Part shown: piece by piece, positions 23,655-34,545 of the stretch
Position numbering within the stretch: the stretch's first letter is position 1
How the letters are laid out: every line of letters starts with the position of its first letter
DNA from: JBOHSA01 sp050732995
GTDB lineage: Bacteria > Gemmatimonadota > Gemmatimonadetes > Gemmatimonadales > GWC2-71-9
DNA length: 42,762 nt
Assembly: GCA_050732995.1 (NCBI GenBank)
Contig: JBOHSA010000091.1
Span: forward strand, 1-42,762
Direction: 5' to 3'
Translations under genes and position numbers: made by a program
The notes under the pieces: generated by a model
The model's database searches: none
What the model saw: only the letters and a program-made list of their open reading frames with translations
Told to the model about the DNA's origin: nothing

Positions 23655-23722
23655 GGAACGCGGAACGCGGAACCTGCTCAGCCGCCTCGTTCCGCGTTCC
23701 GCCTTCCGCGTTCCGCATTCCA
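23655..23722. repeat. Heptamer inverted repeat forming a long hairpin against the coaE start
   Basis: The left arm is GGAACGC, GGAACGC, GGAAC (23655-23673). The right arm is CGTTCCG, CGTTCCG, CCTTCCG, CGTTCCG, CATTCCA (23688-23722). The arms can form a 19-bp stem with one mismatch around a 15-base loop. The last unit runs into the ATG of coaE. The tdk stop lies 12 bp before the left arm. It may terminate tdk transcription, mask coaE translation, or be a mobile or replicating repeat element. Confidence 0.88.
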
Positions 23723-24735
23723 TGCTGAACGTCGCCCTCACCGGTAACATCGCCGCCGGCAAGTCGAGCGTCGTCGAGCTGTTCCGGCGCTGGGGTGCGA
23801 CGATCGTGGACGCCGACGAGCTGGCACGCCAGGCCCAGAGCCCCGGCGGGGAGGTGCTGGCGGCCATCGTCCGACGCTTCGGTGCCGACGTGCTGGCCGC
23901 CGACGGCACGCTCGACCGCGTGGCCCTGCGCTCGAAGGTGATGGGCGACGACGAGGCCCTCTCGGCGCTCAACACCATCGTGCATCCGGCGGTGAAGCAG
24001 CGCCGCGAAGAGCTGCACCGGGAAGCCGAGCAGCGCGGCGACGTCCTGCTGGTGAACGACATCCCGCTGCTCTTCGAAGTCTTGGACCCCGCGCACTTCG
24101 ACGTCGTGGTGCTGGTGGACGCCCCCGTCGCCGTACGGCGGACGCGACTCCGCGCCATGCGGGGATTGGCGAATGAAGACGCGGACCGGATGATCGCGGC
24201 GCAGATGCCCGCCGAGCGCAAGCGCGCGCGGAGTCACCTCGTGATCGACAACGCCGGTGACAAGGCCGAGCTCGAGCGGCAGGCACGCCGCGCGTTCGAG
24301 GACCTGCGCCAGCGGGCCGCGCGGGCCGCCGTGGCGGCGACCGGCGCGACCGGCCGCTGCCTCCTGCTCGTAGCCGCCGATGCCCAGGACGAGCGCGATG
24401 CCCTGCGCGCGGTCGTGGGCCGCTACAGTGATGCCGACGTGCCCGTGCGGCGCGCGATCGCGCGCAGCGCCGCCGCCATCCGGAAAGCGTTCGCGGCCGC
24501 TCCCCCGCCCGGCGCGGCCCTCGCCACCGCCCTCGTCGCCGACGCGGCGCGCCAGGCGTGGACCCGCACCGGCCGGCCCGGCACGCTCCTGTACTTTTCC
24601 TCCGATCCCGATCCCGTGGCGGTGCGGCTCGACCTCCGCCCCTGGGGTCACGACCGGTTGCTGCTGGTGGAGCAGGGCGGCGCCGGCCTGGCGCCACGCG
24701 CCGACCTGCTCGCGCAGGACAACCCGTTGGCTTGA
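23722..24735 (+). CDS. coaE: Dephospho-CoA kinase with extra C-terminal domain
   Basis: The N-terminal 200 residues are CoaE, which adds the 3'-phosphate to dephospho-CoA. They contain the P-loop GNIAAGKS (residues 8-15), the substrate region VDADELARQ, HPAVKQRREEL, VLVNDIPLLFEV, and the lid RLRAMRGLANEDADRMIAAQMP. CoaE proteins normally end near here. This one continues for about 130 more residues (LLLVAADAQDERDALRAVVGRYSDADVPVRRAIARSAA ... GTLLYFSSDPDPVAVRLDLRP), a domain I do not recognise. The ATG sits inside the last unit of an inverted repeat, and no Shine-Dalgarno is visible. The stop codon overlaps the -35 of the gcv promoter. Confidence 0.9.
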   Translation: MLNVALTGNIAAGKSSVVELFRRWGATIVDADELARQAQSPGGEVLAAIVRRFGADVLAADGTLDRVALRSKVMGDDEALSALNTIVHPAVKQRREELHREAEQRGDVLLVNDIPLLFEVLDPAHFDVVVLVDAPVAVRRTRLRAMRGLANEDADRMIAAQMPAERKRARSHLVIDNAGDKAELERQARRAFEDLRQRAARAAVAATGATGRCLLLVAADAQDERDALRAVVGRYSDADVPVRRAIARSAAAIRKAFAAAPPPGAALATALVADAARQAWTRTGRPGTLLYFSSDPDPVAVRLDLRPWGHDRLLLVEQGGAGLAPRADLLAQDNPLA

Positions 24736-24760
24736 CAGGGGTTTGCGCTGCCGGTAACCT
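24732..24760 (+). promoter_or_regulatory. gcvH operon promoter
   Basis: A perfect TTGACA (24732-24737), a 17-bp spacer, then TAACCT (24755-24760). The -35 overlaps the coaE stop codon. The leader to the gcvH ATG is about 40 bases, too short for a glycine riboswitch. Confidence 0.65.
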
Positions 24761-24806
24761 TCCGCCCGTCTGTCACTTGGCATCCGGCGCCGACCCCGAC
24801 CCCCTC

Positions 24807-25192
24807 ATGGCCAATATCCCCCAAGATCTGCTCTATACCGAAGAGCACGAGTACGTCAAACGGACGGCCGAGGACGCGGTTGTGCAGATCGGGATCACCG
24901 ACTACGCGCAGAGCGAGCTCGGCGACGTGGTCTATGTCGACCTCCCCAAGGTGGGGGCGAGCTACGGTCGGATGGACGTGTTCGGAACGATCGAAGCCGT
25001 GAAGGCCGTGTCCGAGCTGTTCCTCCCGATCGCCGGCACGGTCGTCGCCGTCAACGGCGCCCTGGAAAAGGATCCCGCGCTGGTGAACCGCGATCCGTAC
25101 GGCGAGGGCTGGATGATCAAGCTGCGGGTCAAGAACCCTGCCGAATTCGACCAGCTGCTCGGCCCCGCGGAGTACGCGCAGCACATTGGAGA

Positions 25193-25196
<4 letters not shown>
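24807..25196 (+). CDS. gcvH: Glycine cleavage system H protein
   Basis: This 129-residue lipoyl carrier shuttles the aminomethyl group between the P, T and L proteins. The lipoylated Lys is in TIEAVKAVSELFLP, within the standard ITDYAQSELGDVVYVDLP and LVNRDPYGEGWMIKL frame. The ATG at 24807 is chosen because the open frame upstream runs through the promoter. The stop overlaps the gcvP ATG by four bases. The third gene of the block encodes a LipM-type octanoyltransferase, whose usual acceptor is GcvH. Confidence 0.95.
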
Positions 25197-28060
<2,864 letters not shown>

Positions 28061-28079
28061 GCGGCGCCCGACGGGCGGA

Positions 28080-28829
28080 ATGACGCAATGGCGGTGGAAC
28101 CTCCTGCTCGACGCGGAGCCCCACCCCGGTGCGCTCAACATGGCCATCGACGCCGCCCTGCTCGCCGAGGCCGACCGCACCGGAGCTTCGCTGCTGCGCC
28201 TGTATCGGTGGAATCCCCCCTGCCTGTCGTTGGGCCGTAACGAGCCGGCGCTCGCCCGCTATGACCGAGGAGCGATCCAGCGCCGCGGGTTGGCCGTCGT
28301 GCGGCGCCCCACTGGCGGTCGCGCGGTGTGGCACGAGCACGAGGTCACCTACGCCGTGGCCGCGCCGACTCTCCCCTTCGGCTCGCTCCGCGAGAGCTAC
28401 CGCGCCATCCACCAGCGGTTGGCGCGGGCGCTCCAGGCGTTGGGCGCCCGAGTCGAGCTCGCCACGGGACGCGCCGTGCCCCTCCGCACGCCGGGGGCCT
28501 GCTTCGCACAGCCGGCCGGCGGGGAAGTGCTGGTCGGAGGGCGCAAGGTGATCGGCTCGGCGCAGGTGCGGCAGGGCGGTGCCCTGCTCCAGCACGGCTC
28601 CATCCTGCTCGCCGGGTCCCAGGAAATGGTGCAAGCCGTCAGCCGTCAGCCCTCGGGCGTGAACGGCGCCACGACGCTCTCGGCGGCGCTCGGGCGTCCC
28701 GTGCCGTTCGCAGAGGTCGTGCAGGCGATCGTCGAGACCTGGGGGAATCCCTTGACCCCATTCGCCCCCGCTCTCTCCCGTGTGGCCCCGTCTCGCTTCT
28801 CAGATCCCTCCTGGACCTGGCGCCGCTAG
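28080..28829 (+). CDS. LipM-type octanoyltransferase / lipoate-protein ligase family
   Basis: This 249-residue biotin/lipoyl transferase-fold protein has RRPTGGRAVWHEHEVTYAV (residues 75-93), Lys156 in VGGRKVIGSAQVRQ, and Cys141 in GACFAQP. The Cys in this position is the nucleophile of LipM octanoyltransferases, which move octanoyl from ACP to GcvH. LplA ligases lack it and have an accessory C-terminal domain that is not present here. The gene lies 19 bp after gcvP. Residues 185-194 (QAVSRQPSGV) come from a heptamer repeat. The substrate assignment combines this Cys with the gcv context. Confidence 0.8.
   Translation: MTQWRWNLLLDAEPHPGALNMAIDAALLAEADRTGASLLRLYRWNPPCLSLGRNEPALARYDRGAIQRRGLAVVRRPTGGRAVWHEHEVTYAVAAPTLPFGSLRESYRAIHQRLARALQALGARVELATGRAVPLRTPGACFAQPAGGEVLVGGRKVIGSAQVRQGGALLQHGSILLAGSQEMVQAVSRQPSGVNGATTLSAALGRPVPFAEVVQAIVETWGNPLTPFAPALSRVAPSRFSDPSWTWRR
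28634..28654. repeat. AGCCGTC heptamer repeat inside the lipM-like gene
   Basis: AGCCGTC, AGCCGTC, AGCCCTC: three 7-bp units in tandem in the coding region, read as QAVSRQPS. It is short, and has no inverted partner nearby. It resembles the other short-period insertions of the window in being in frame. Confidence 0.6.
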
Positions 28830-28854
28830 CCGGACCGTGGAATCTTAAGGCTCC

Positions 28855-30528
28855 ATGCGATCGCTTCGGCCAGCCCGCCAGTCCGCGCTCCTGCTCGCTG
28901 GTTGCCTCGTCTTCGTCGCCGGGTGCGAGCGGCGCGGGGGCTGTGCAGGCCCCTATTGCGGCACCCTCGTGTTCGCCGCCACCGGCCAGCCGGACATCCT
29001 GCTGCCGCCGGTCACGGACGTCGCGGTGTCCCGAGACATTTACAGCCAGATCTTCCTGAAGCTGGCTGATCTGGGAATGTCGACGAACACGGTCGGGGAC
29101 GAGGATTTCCAGCCGCTGCTGGCCCAGCGCTGGGAATGGGACGATTCGGTGACGCTGGTGTTTCACATCGACCCGCGGGCGCGCTGGCAGGATGGGCCAC
29201 CCGTGACCGCGGCCGACGTGGCGTTCACCTTCGACGCCTACACCGACCCCCGGGTCAATTCGTCCGCGCGGGCGGTACTGCAGGACATCCGCGCCGTGAC
29301 CGCGCGCGACTCGCTCACGGCCGTCTTCCGGTTCCGGCGCCGCCACCCGGAAATGTTCTTCGACGCCGTGTATCACATGCGCATCCTGCCGGCGCATCTG
29401 CTGCGCACCACGCCGCGCGATCAGTGGCTGACGGCGGCGTTCGGCCGGGCGCCGGTCGGCAACGGGCCGTACCGGTTTGTGGAGTGGACGCCGGGGGAGC
29501 GCGTGGAGCTCGCGGCCGACTCCACGTTCTTCCTGGGGCGGCCGCACATCCGGCGCCTGATCTGGCGCTTCACGCCGGACCTCCAGGTCGCGGTCACCCA
29601 GGTCCTCGCCGGCGAGGCGGATGCGCTGGACGTGCTCGGTCCGCCGGACAACGTCCGTCGGGCGCGGGAAGCCCCGCATCTGGCCGTGTATCCGTACCGC
29701 GGAGCGAGCTACGGCTACGTGGCCCTCAACCTCACTACGAACGGCGATACCACGCGCCCGCACCCCATTTTCGGCGAGCGGAGCGTCCGTCGCGCGCTAG
29801 TGATGGCGGTCGACCGGGCCCGGCTCCTCCGCAGCGTTTGGGGCGATCTCGCGAAGGTGCCACCGGGCCCCGTCTCCCAGATGTGGTGGATCTGGGACAC
29901 CCAGACGCGGGGGCTGCCGTACGACACCGCCCAGGCGGCCCGCCTCCTCCGGTTCGCCGGCTGGCGGGACAGCGACGGCGACGGTATCCGGGACCGTGAG
30001 GGCGTGAAGCTCTCGTTCAATCTCCTCGTGCCCACCACCAGCGCCGTCCGTCGCCAGTATGCCCGCCTCCTGCAGGAGCAGTATCGCCTCGTGGGCGTCG
30101 ACGTGCAGATCGAGGAGGTGGAGTCGACCGTGTTCAACCAGCGCGGGCGCGCCGGCCAGTTCGACGCGGCGCTGGCGTCCTGGAATACCGATCCGACCCC
30201 CTCTTCCAGCCTCCGGCAGACCTGGACCCGCCGGGGGTTCGGGGGCACCAACTACACCCGGTACGACAATCCGGCGTTCGAACAGCTGATCGAGCGCGCG
30301 ACGACCGGCGCGATCCGTCGGGACCGGGCCCGGGCCTTCTGGCGCGCCGCGCTCGAAGTGCTCAACGATGACGCCGCGGGCATCTGGCTCTACGCGCCGG
30401 AGCACGTGGCCGCCGTCCATACCCGCGTGGCGGACGTGACGATCCGGCCGGACGAGTACTGGGCGCTGGTCCGAACCTGGCGCATCCCTCCCGAGCGGCA
30501 GATCGATCGAGACCGCGTGGAGCGCTAG
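28855..30528 (+). CDS. Peptide ABC transporter substrate-binding lipoprotein
   Basis: This 557-residue family-5 extracellular solute-binding protein has a signal ending in a lipobox VAGC (Cys24). The mature part begins with LVFAATGQPDILLPPV and contains QRWEWDDSVTLVFHIDPRARWQDGPPVTAADVAFTFD, the family signature. FGRAPVGNGPYRFVEWTPG and a C-terminal EQLIERAT helix pair follow. It would deliver peptides, or another small ligand of this family, to the permease pair that follows. The gene is 25 bp after lipM and directly precedes the permease gene with no gap. It is first of a five-gene importer operon. Confidence 0.9.
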   Translation: MRSLRPARQSALLLAGCLVFVAGCERRGGCAGPYCGTLVFAATGQPDILLPPVTDVAVSRDIYSQIFLKLADLGMSTNTVGDEDFQPLLAQRWEWDDSVTLVFHIDPRARWQDGPPVTAADVAFTFDAYTDPRVNSSARAVLQDIRAVTARDSLTAVFRFRRRHPEMFFDAVYHMRILPAHLLRTTPRDQWLTAAFGRAPVGNGPYRFVEWTPGERVELAADSTFFLGRPHIRRLIWRFTPDLQVAVTQVLAGEADALDVLGPPDNVRRAREAPHLAVYPYRGASYGYVALNLTTNGDTTRPHPIFGERSVRRALVMAVDRARLLRSVWGDLAKVPPGPVSQMWWIWDTQTRGLPYDTAQAARLLRFAGWRDSDGDGIRDREGVKLSFNLLVPTTSAVRRQYARLLQEQYRLVGVDVQIEEVESTVFNQRGRAGQFDAALASWNTDPTPSSSLRQTWTRRGFGGTNYTRYDNPAFEQLIERATTGAIRRDRARAFWRAALEVLNDDAAGIWLYAPEHVAAVHTRVADVTIRPDEYWALVRTWRIPPERQIDRDRVER

Positions 30529-31503
30529 GTGACGGCGTGGCTGGTGCGGCGCGTCGTCGCCGCGGTCGCCATCGTCTTCGCGGTCGTCACGCTCACGTTC
30601 GTCCTCATCCACCTCGCGCCCGGTACGCCGTTCCTCCCCGCCGCCGAGCGCCCGTTCGATCCCGCCGTGGCCGAGAGCCTTACGGTCCGCTTCGGGCTCG
30701 ACCGACCTTTGCCCGTGCAGTACGCCCGGTACCTGAGCGCCGTCGCCGCCGGCAATCTCGGCGTGTCCTTCAGTCAGCGGCGGCCCGTGGCGGAGGCGCT
30801 GGCCGACGCGATCCCGAACACCTTGATCCTCGCCGCCACGGCCCTGGCCGTGGACTTCGCGCTCGGGCTCGCCCTCGGGCTCTTTCTGGCGGCGCGCGCC
30901 CGACGCCTGGCCGACGCGGCGCTCGGCAACCTCACGCTGTTCCTGCACTCGGTGCCCACCTTCTGGCTGGGCCTCCTGCTGCTGCTCGTGTTCGGGCAGT
31001 GGCTGCGGTGGTTCCCCGTGGGTGGCGTGACCGATCCCGTTCTCTACCCGGCGCTCTCCTGGCTCGGCAAGCTGGGCGACCGGCTCTGGCACCTCGCCTT
31101 GCCGGCCCTGACCCTGGGGCTCGTCGGCGCGGCCGGCACGGCCCGGTTCCAGCGGGCGGCCATGCTCGAGGTCATCGGCCAGGACTTTGTGCGCACCGCC
31201 CGCGCGAAAGGCGTCGGGGAGGCCCGCGTCCTGCTGGTCCACGCACTGCGGAACGCCCTGCTCCCGGTCATCACCCTCGTGGGCCTGGCGTTTCCCTTCC
31301 TCCTCACCGGCGCGGTGTTGATCGAGACGATCTTCGCCTGGCCGGGGATGGGCCGCCTCGCCGCGGAAGCGATCTTCCGCCGGGACTACCCGGTGGTCAC
31401 CGCGGCGGCGCTGGTGGCGAGCACGATGGTGGTGACCGGGAGTCTCGTGGCCGACGTGCTGTATGCCGTCGCCGACCCGCGGATCCGGGTGCGCCAGCCG
31501 TGA
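30529..31503 (+). CDS. dppB: ABC transporter permease, DppB/OppB family
   Basis: This 324-residue permease has an N-terminal helix and a conserved periplasmic loop (RFGLDRPLPVQYARYLSAVAAGNLGVSF). Its six-helix core contains the EAA cytoplasmic loop GVGEARVLLVHALRNALLPVITL, which contacts the ATPases. A GTG start follows the stop of the binding-protein gene directly. Its own stop overlaps the dppC start (GTGA). The substrate is presumably short peptides, given the ATPase pair and the neighbouring POT transporter. Confidence 0.93.
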   Translation: MTAWLVRRVVAAVAIVFAVVTLTFVLIHLAPGTPFLPAAERPFDPAVAESLTVRFGLDRPLPVQYARYLSAVAAGNLGVSFSQRRPVAEALADAIPNTLILAATALAVDFALGLALGLFLAARARRLADAALGNLTLFLHSVPTFWLGLLLLLVFGQWLRWFPVGGVTDPVLYPALSWLGKLGDRLWHLALPALTLGLVGAAGTARFQRAAMLEVIGQDFVRTARAKGVGEARVLLVHALRNALLPVITLVGLAFPFLLTGAVLIETIFAWPGMGRLAAEAIFRRDYPVVTAAALVASTMVVTGSLVADVLYAVADPRIRVRQP

Positions 31504-32426
31504 ACCTCGGCGCTTGGCTCGCCCTCGCCGCGGCCGCGGCGGTGGCCTACCTGGCTGTGGCCGCAGGGCGGCGGCTGGCCGCGCGGTCCGACGCCGGGCG
31601 CCGGTTTTTCCGACATCCGCCGGCGGCCACCGGCCTGGGCATCCTGGCGTTCTTCGTGACCGTCGCGCTGGCGGCGCCGCTCGTCGCGCCGTACCCGCCC
31701 TCGCTCCAGCTGGACATCGTCGGGCTGCAGAATCGCCCCCCGTCCTGGGTCCACCCGCTGGGCACCGATCTCTACAGCCGCGACCTGTGGAGCCGCCTCG
31801 TGTTCGGCGCCCGGATCTCGCTCGCCGTCGGCACGCTCGCCATGCTGGTCGCCATCACCGCCGGCGCCCTGGTCGGCGCCGCGGCCGGCTACTTTCGGCG
31901 TTGGGTGGACCTGGTGCTGATGCGGCTCGTGGACGTCGGGCTCGCGATTCCCCGGCTGTTCGTGCTGCTGATGGCGGTGGCGCTGTGGGATCGCCTCTCG
32001 CTGGTCGCGCTCGTGCTGCTGATCGGTCTCACCGGGTGGTTCGGCACGAGCCGGCTGGTGCGCGCCGAAGTGCTCCGGCTGCGGGAGCAGCCGTTCGTGG
32101 ACGCGGCCCGCGCGCTCGGCGCCGGCCCCGCGCGCGTCATCTGGCGCCACATCCTGCCCAACGCGGCGGCGCCGATCATCGTCTCCGCCGCCCTGGGCAT
32201 CGGCAACGTGCTGCTGCTCGAAGCCGGGCTCTCGTTTCTCGGGATCGGCGTGGCGCCGCCCCGGCCGAGCTGGGGCAACATGATCGCCGACGGAACGGCG
32301 CAGGTAGCCACCGCGCCGTGGACGACCATCTTCCCCGGCCTCGCCATCGCCCTCGTCGTCATGGCCCTCAACGCCGTGGGCGACGCCCTGCGCGACGCCC
32401 TCGACCCGCATTCCCAGACCGCATGA
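31500..32426 (+). CDS. dppC: ABC transporter permease, DppC/OppC family
   Basis: This 308-residue permease starts from a GTG overlapping the dppB stop. The N-terminal oligopeptide-permease-C region includes FRHPPAATGLGILAFFV and the characteristic HPLGTDLYSRDLWSRLVFGARISL. The EAA loop is RALGAGPARVIWRHILPNAAAPIIV, and EAGLSFLGIGVAPPRPSWGNMI comes next. It forms the heterodimeric pore with DppB. Its TGA overlaps an ATG (32423) that would be the expected dppD start but is out of frame because of the following C tract. Confidence 0.93.
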   Translation: MNLGAWLALAAAAAVAYLAVAAGRRLAARSDAGRRFFRHPPAATGLGILAFFVTVALAAPLVAPYPPSLQLDIVGLQNRPPSWVHPLGTDLYSRDLWSRLVFGARISLAVGTLAMLVAITAGALVGAAAGYFRRWVDLVLMRLVDVGLAIPRLFVLLMAVALWDRLSLVALVLLIGLTGWFGTSRLVRAEVLRLREQPFVDAARALGAGPARVIWRHILPNAAAPIIVSAALGIGNVLLLEAGLSFLGIGVAPPRPSWGNMIADGTAQVATAPWTTIFPGLAIALVVMALNAVGDALRDALDPHSQTA

Positions 32427-32446
32427 CCGGTCCCTCTCACCCCGCT

Positions 32447-32472
32447 CCCCCCCCCCCCCTCCCCTCCCCCCC
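32447..32472. repeat. 13-C homopolymer tract at the dppD start
   Basis: C13 (32447-32459), T, C4, T, C7. The ATG at 32423 (ATGA overlap with dppC) is one base out of frame with dppD. Removing one C, or adding two, would restore a continuous frame through the tract. Confidence 0.8.
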
Positions 32473-32486
32473 ACGCCCTGCTCCGC

Positions 32487-33470
32487 GTGCGCGATCTCAA
32501 GACGTATTTCGTCAGCGCGCGGAGCGGTGGCTTGGCGCGCGCGGTGGACGGCGTGTCCTTCGATCTCCGGCCCGGTGAGACGTTGGGCCTGGTGGGCGAG
32601 TCGGGGTGCGGCAAGACCGTCACCGCCCTGTCCCTGCTGCGGTTGATCCCCGAACCCCCGGGCCACATCCGACCCGGGAGCCTGATCGAGTTCGAGGGCC
32701 GGAACCTCCTGGCCTTGAGCCCGCGGGAGCTGCGCGCGATCCGCGGCAACCGCATTGCCATGATTTTCCAGGAGCCCATGACGTCGCTCAACCCCGTGTT
32801 CACGGTGGGCGACCAGATCGCCGAGGCCGCCATCGTGCACCAGGGGCTCTCCCGCCGAGAGGCGCGCGAGCGGGCCGTGGAGATGCTGACCCTGGTGGGG
32901 ATCCCCGACCCGGCCGAGCGGGCCGACCACTACCCGCACCAGCTGAGCGGGGGGATGTGCCAGCGGGTGATGATCGCGATGGCGCTGGTCTGCCACCCGC
33001 AGGTGGTGATCGCCGACGAGCCGACCACCGCGCTGGATGTGACGATCCAGGCGCAGATCCTCGAGCTGCTCGACCGGTTGCAGGCGGAGCTGGGTATGGC
33101 GGTGCTGCTGATCTCGCATGACCTCGGCGTCGTGGCCGGCACGGCCGACCGGGTAGTCGTGATGTACGCCGGCCAGGTAGTGGAGAGTGCGGACACGGCC
33201 ACGCTGTTCGCGCGGCCGCTCCACCCCTATACCGAGGGTCTGCTGGCCTCGATTCCGCGCCTCGATGCTCCGCGGGCGCGGCTCCACAGCATTCCCGGTC
33301 AGGTGCCCGCGGCCACCGCCTGGCCGGCGGGCTGCCGGTTCCACCCGCGGTGCCCCTACGCCTGGGCCCGGTGCGAGCAGGAAGAGCCGCCGCTGCTCGA
33401 GGCAGGCGGCCAGCGCGCGCGCTGCTGGCTCCTCGCCGAGCCGGAGCGCCGGCGGCGAGCGAACGGTTGA
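32487..33470 (+). CDS. dppD: ABC transporter ATPase, DppD/OppD family; 5' end disturbed by C tract
   Basis: From GTG 32487 this gives 327 residues. Walker A is GESGCGKT, the Q-loop is FQEPMTSLNP, the signature is LSGGMCQRV, Walker B is VVIADEPTTALDV, and SHD is the switch His. The C-terminal oligopeptide extension contains the iron-sulfur-type Cys set (CRFHPRCPYAWARC...C). Family members usually start about four residues earlier (LLxVRDLKTYF), and HALL is in frame upstream. So the true start may be the ATG at 32423 if the C tract length is misread or variable. The stop overlaps dppF (TTGA). Confidence 0.9.
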   Translation: MRDLKTYFVSARSGGLARAVDGVSFDLRPGETLGLVGESGCGKTVTALSLLRLIPEPPGHIRPGSLIEFEGRNLLALSPRELRAIRGNRIAMIFQEPMTSLNPVFTVGDQIAEAAIVHQGLSRREARERAVEMLTLVGIPDPAERADHYPHQLSGGMCQRVMIAMALVCHPQVVIADEPTTALDVTIQAQILELLDRLQAELGMAVLLISHDLGVVAGTADRVVVMYAGQVVESADTATLFARPLHPYTEGLLASIPRLDAPRARLHSIPGQVPAATAWPAGCRFHPRCPYAWARCEQEEPPLLEAGGQRARCWLLAEPERRRRANG

Positions 33471-34459
33471 GCCCGCTCGTCGAAGTCCGCGATCTGGTCA
33501 AGCACTACCCGGGCGGCCGGAGATGGCTGGGACTCGGCCGGCCACGCGGCGTCGTGCGCGCGGTGGACGAGGTGTCGTTCGACATTCCGGCGGGCCAGAC
33601 CCTCGGGTTGGTGGGGGAATCGGGCTGTGGCAAATCCACTGTCGGGCGGACGATGCTTCGGCTCATCGAGCCGACGGCCGGACGGATGGTGTTCGGTGGG
33701 GTGGACGTCTTCGCCCTGGACGGCTCCCAGCTGCGCGCCCTACGGCGCCGCATGCAGATCGTGTTCCAGGATCCCTACAGCTCCCTCAATCCACGGATGA
33801 CCGTGCGGCGGGCCGTGCGCGAGCCGCTGGAGATTCACGGCCTCACCGGCGGCGGTCGGGGAGCGATGGATGCGCGGGTCGCGGCGCTGCTCGACGAGGT
33901 CGGGCTCGATCCCACGGTGGCCGATCGCTACCCGCACGAGCTCTCCGGCGGCCAGCGCCAGCGAGTCGGGATCGCGCGGGCCCTGGCGCTGGAGCCGGAG
34001 TTCGTGGTGTGCGACGAACCCGTCTCCGCGCTCGACGTTTCCGTGCAGGCGCAGGTGCTGAATCTCCTGGCCGACCTGCGCGAGCGGCGCCGGCTCACGT
34101 ATCTCTTCATCGCGCACGACCTCGCGGTGGTGCGGCACATCGCGGACCAGGTGGCGGTGATGTACTTCGGCCGGATCGTCGAGCGGGCGCCGGCCGCGCA
34201 GCTGTACGCGGGGCCGCGGCACCCCTACACCGCGTCGTTGCTCTCGGCCGTCCCGATCCCCGATCCGAAGGCCCGGCGCCAGCGCATCGTCCTCGCGGGG
34301 GACGTGCCGTCGCCGGCCCACCCGCCGCCCGGCTGCCCCTTCCACCCGCGCTGCCCGCATCCGAAGAAGGACGCGCGGTGCGCGACCGAGCGCCCGGCGC
34401 TGCGCGAGGTCGTTCCGGGCCAGCTCGCGGCCTGCCACTTCGCGGAGACGCCGCTGTGA
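33467..34459 (+). CDS. dppF: ABC transporter ATPase, DppF/OppF family
   Basis: This 330-residue second ATPase starts from TTG 33467, which overlaps the dppD stop. Walker A is GESGCGKST, the Q-loop is VFQDPYSSLNPRM, the signature is LSGGQRQRVGIARALALEP, Walker B is FVVCDEPVSALDVS, and the switch is AHD. The C-terminal oligo-HPY extension again carries CPFHPRCPHPKK ... C Cys residues, as in DppF proteins. It ends the importer operon. Two GC hairpins separate it from the convergent peptide transporter gene. Confidence 0.93.
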   Translation: MSPLVEVRDLVKHYPGGRRWLGLGRPRGVVRAVDEVSFDIPAGQTLGLVGESGCGKSTVGRTMLRLIEPTAGRMVFGGVDVFALDGSQLRALRRRMQIVFQDPYSSLNPRMTVRRAVREPLEIHGLTGGGRGAMDARVAALLDEVGLDPTVADRYPHELSGGQRQRVGIARALALEPEFVVCDEPVSALDVSVQAQVLNLLADLRERRRLTYLFIAHDLAVVRHIADQVAVMYFGRIVERAPAAQLYAGPRHPYTASLLSAVPIPDPKARRQRIVLAGDVPSPAHPPPGCPFHPRCPHPKKDARCATERPALREVVPGQLAACHFAETPL

Positions 34460-34463
34460 CTGA

Positions 34464-34541
34464 CCCCGGGCGCAAGCCCGGGGAACGTGGTAAGGACACA
34501 GGCCCCTTCCGGACCCGGGCGCCTGACCGGGGAACCCGGGG
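34464..34541. terminator. Convergent hairpins between dppF and the POT gene
   Basis: CCCCGGGC-GCAA-GCCCGGGG (34464-34483) is a perfect 8-bp stem closed by a GNRA-type GCAA loop, 5 bp after the dppF stop. A second CCCGGG pair (34514-34519 with 34535-34540) precedes the stop of the minus-strand gene. Together they can serve as terminators or mRNA end-stabilisers for both converging operons, although U-tracts are absent. Confidence 0.6.
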
Positions 34542-34545
34542 ATTC

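Noticed and set aside
17339..23722. Heptamer repeats considered as a CRISPR array
   Set aside because: Units are 7 bp, tandem without spacers and arranged as inverted arms; no cas genes are present.
24736..24806. Glycine riboswitch upstream of gcvH
   Set aside because: The leader from the predicted promoter to the ATG is about 40 bases, too short for the aptamer, and no aptamer motifs are seen.
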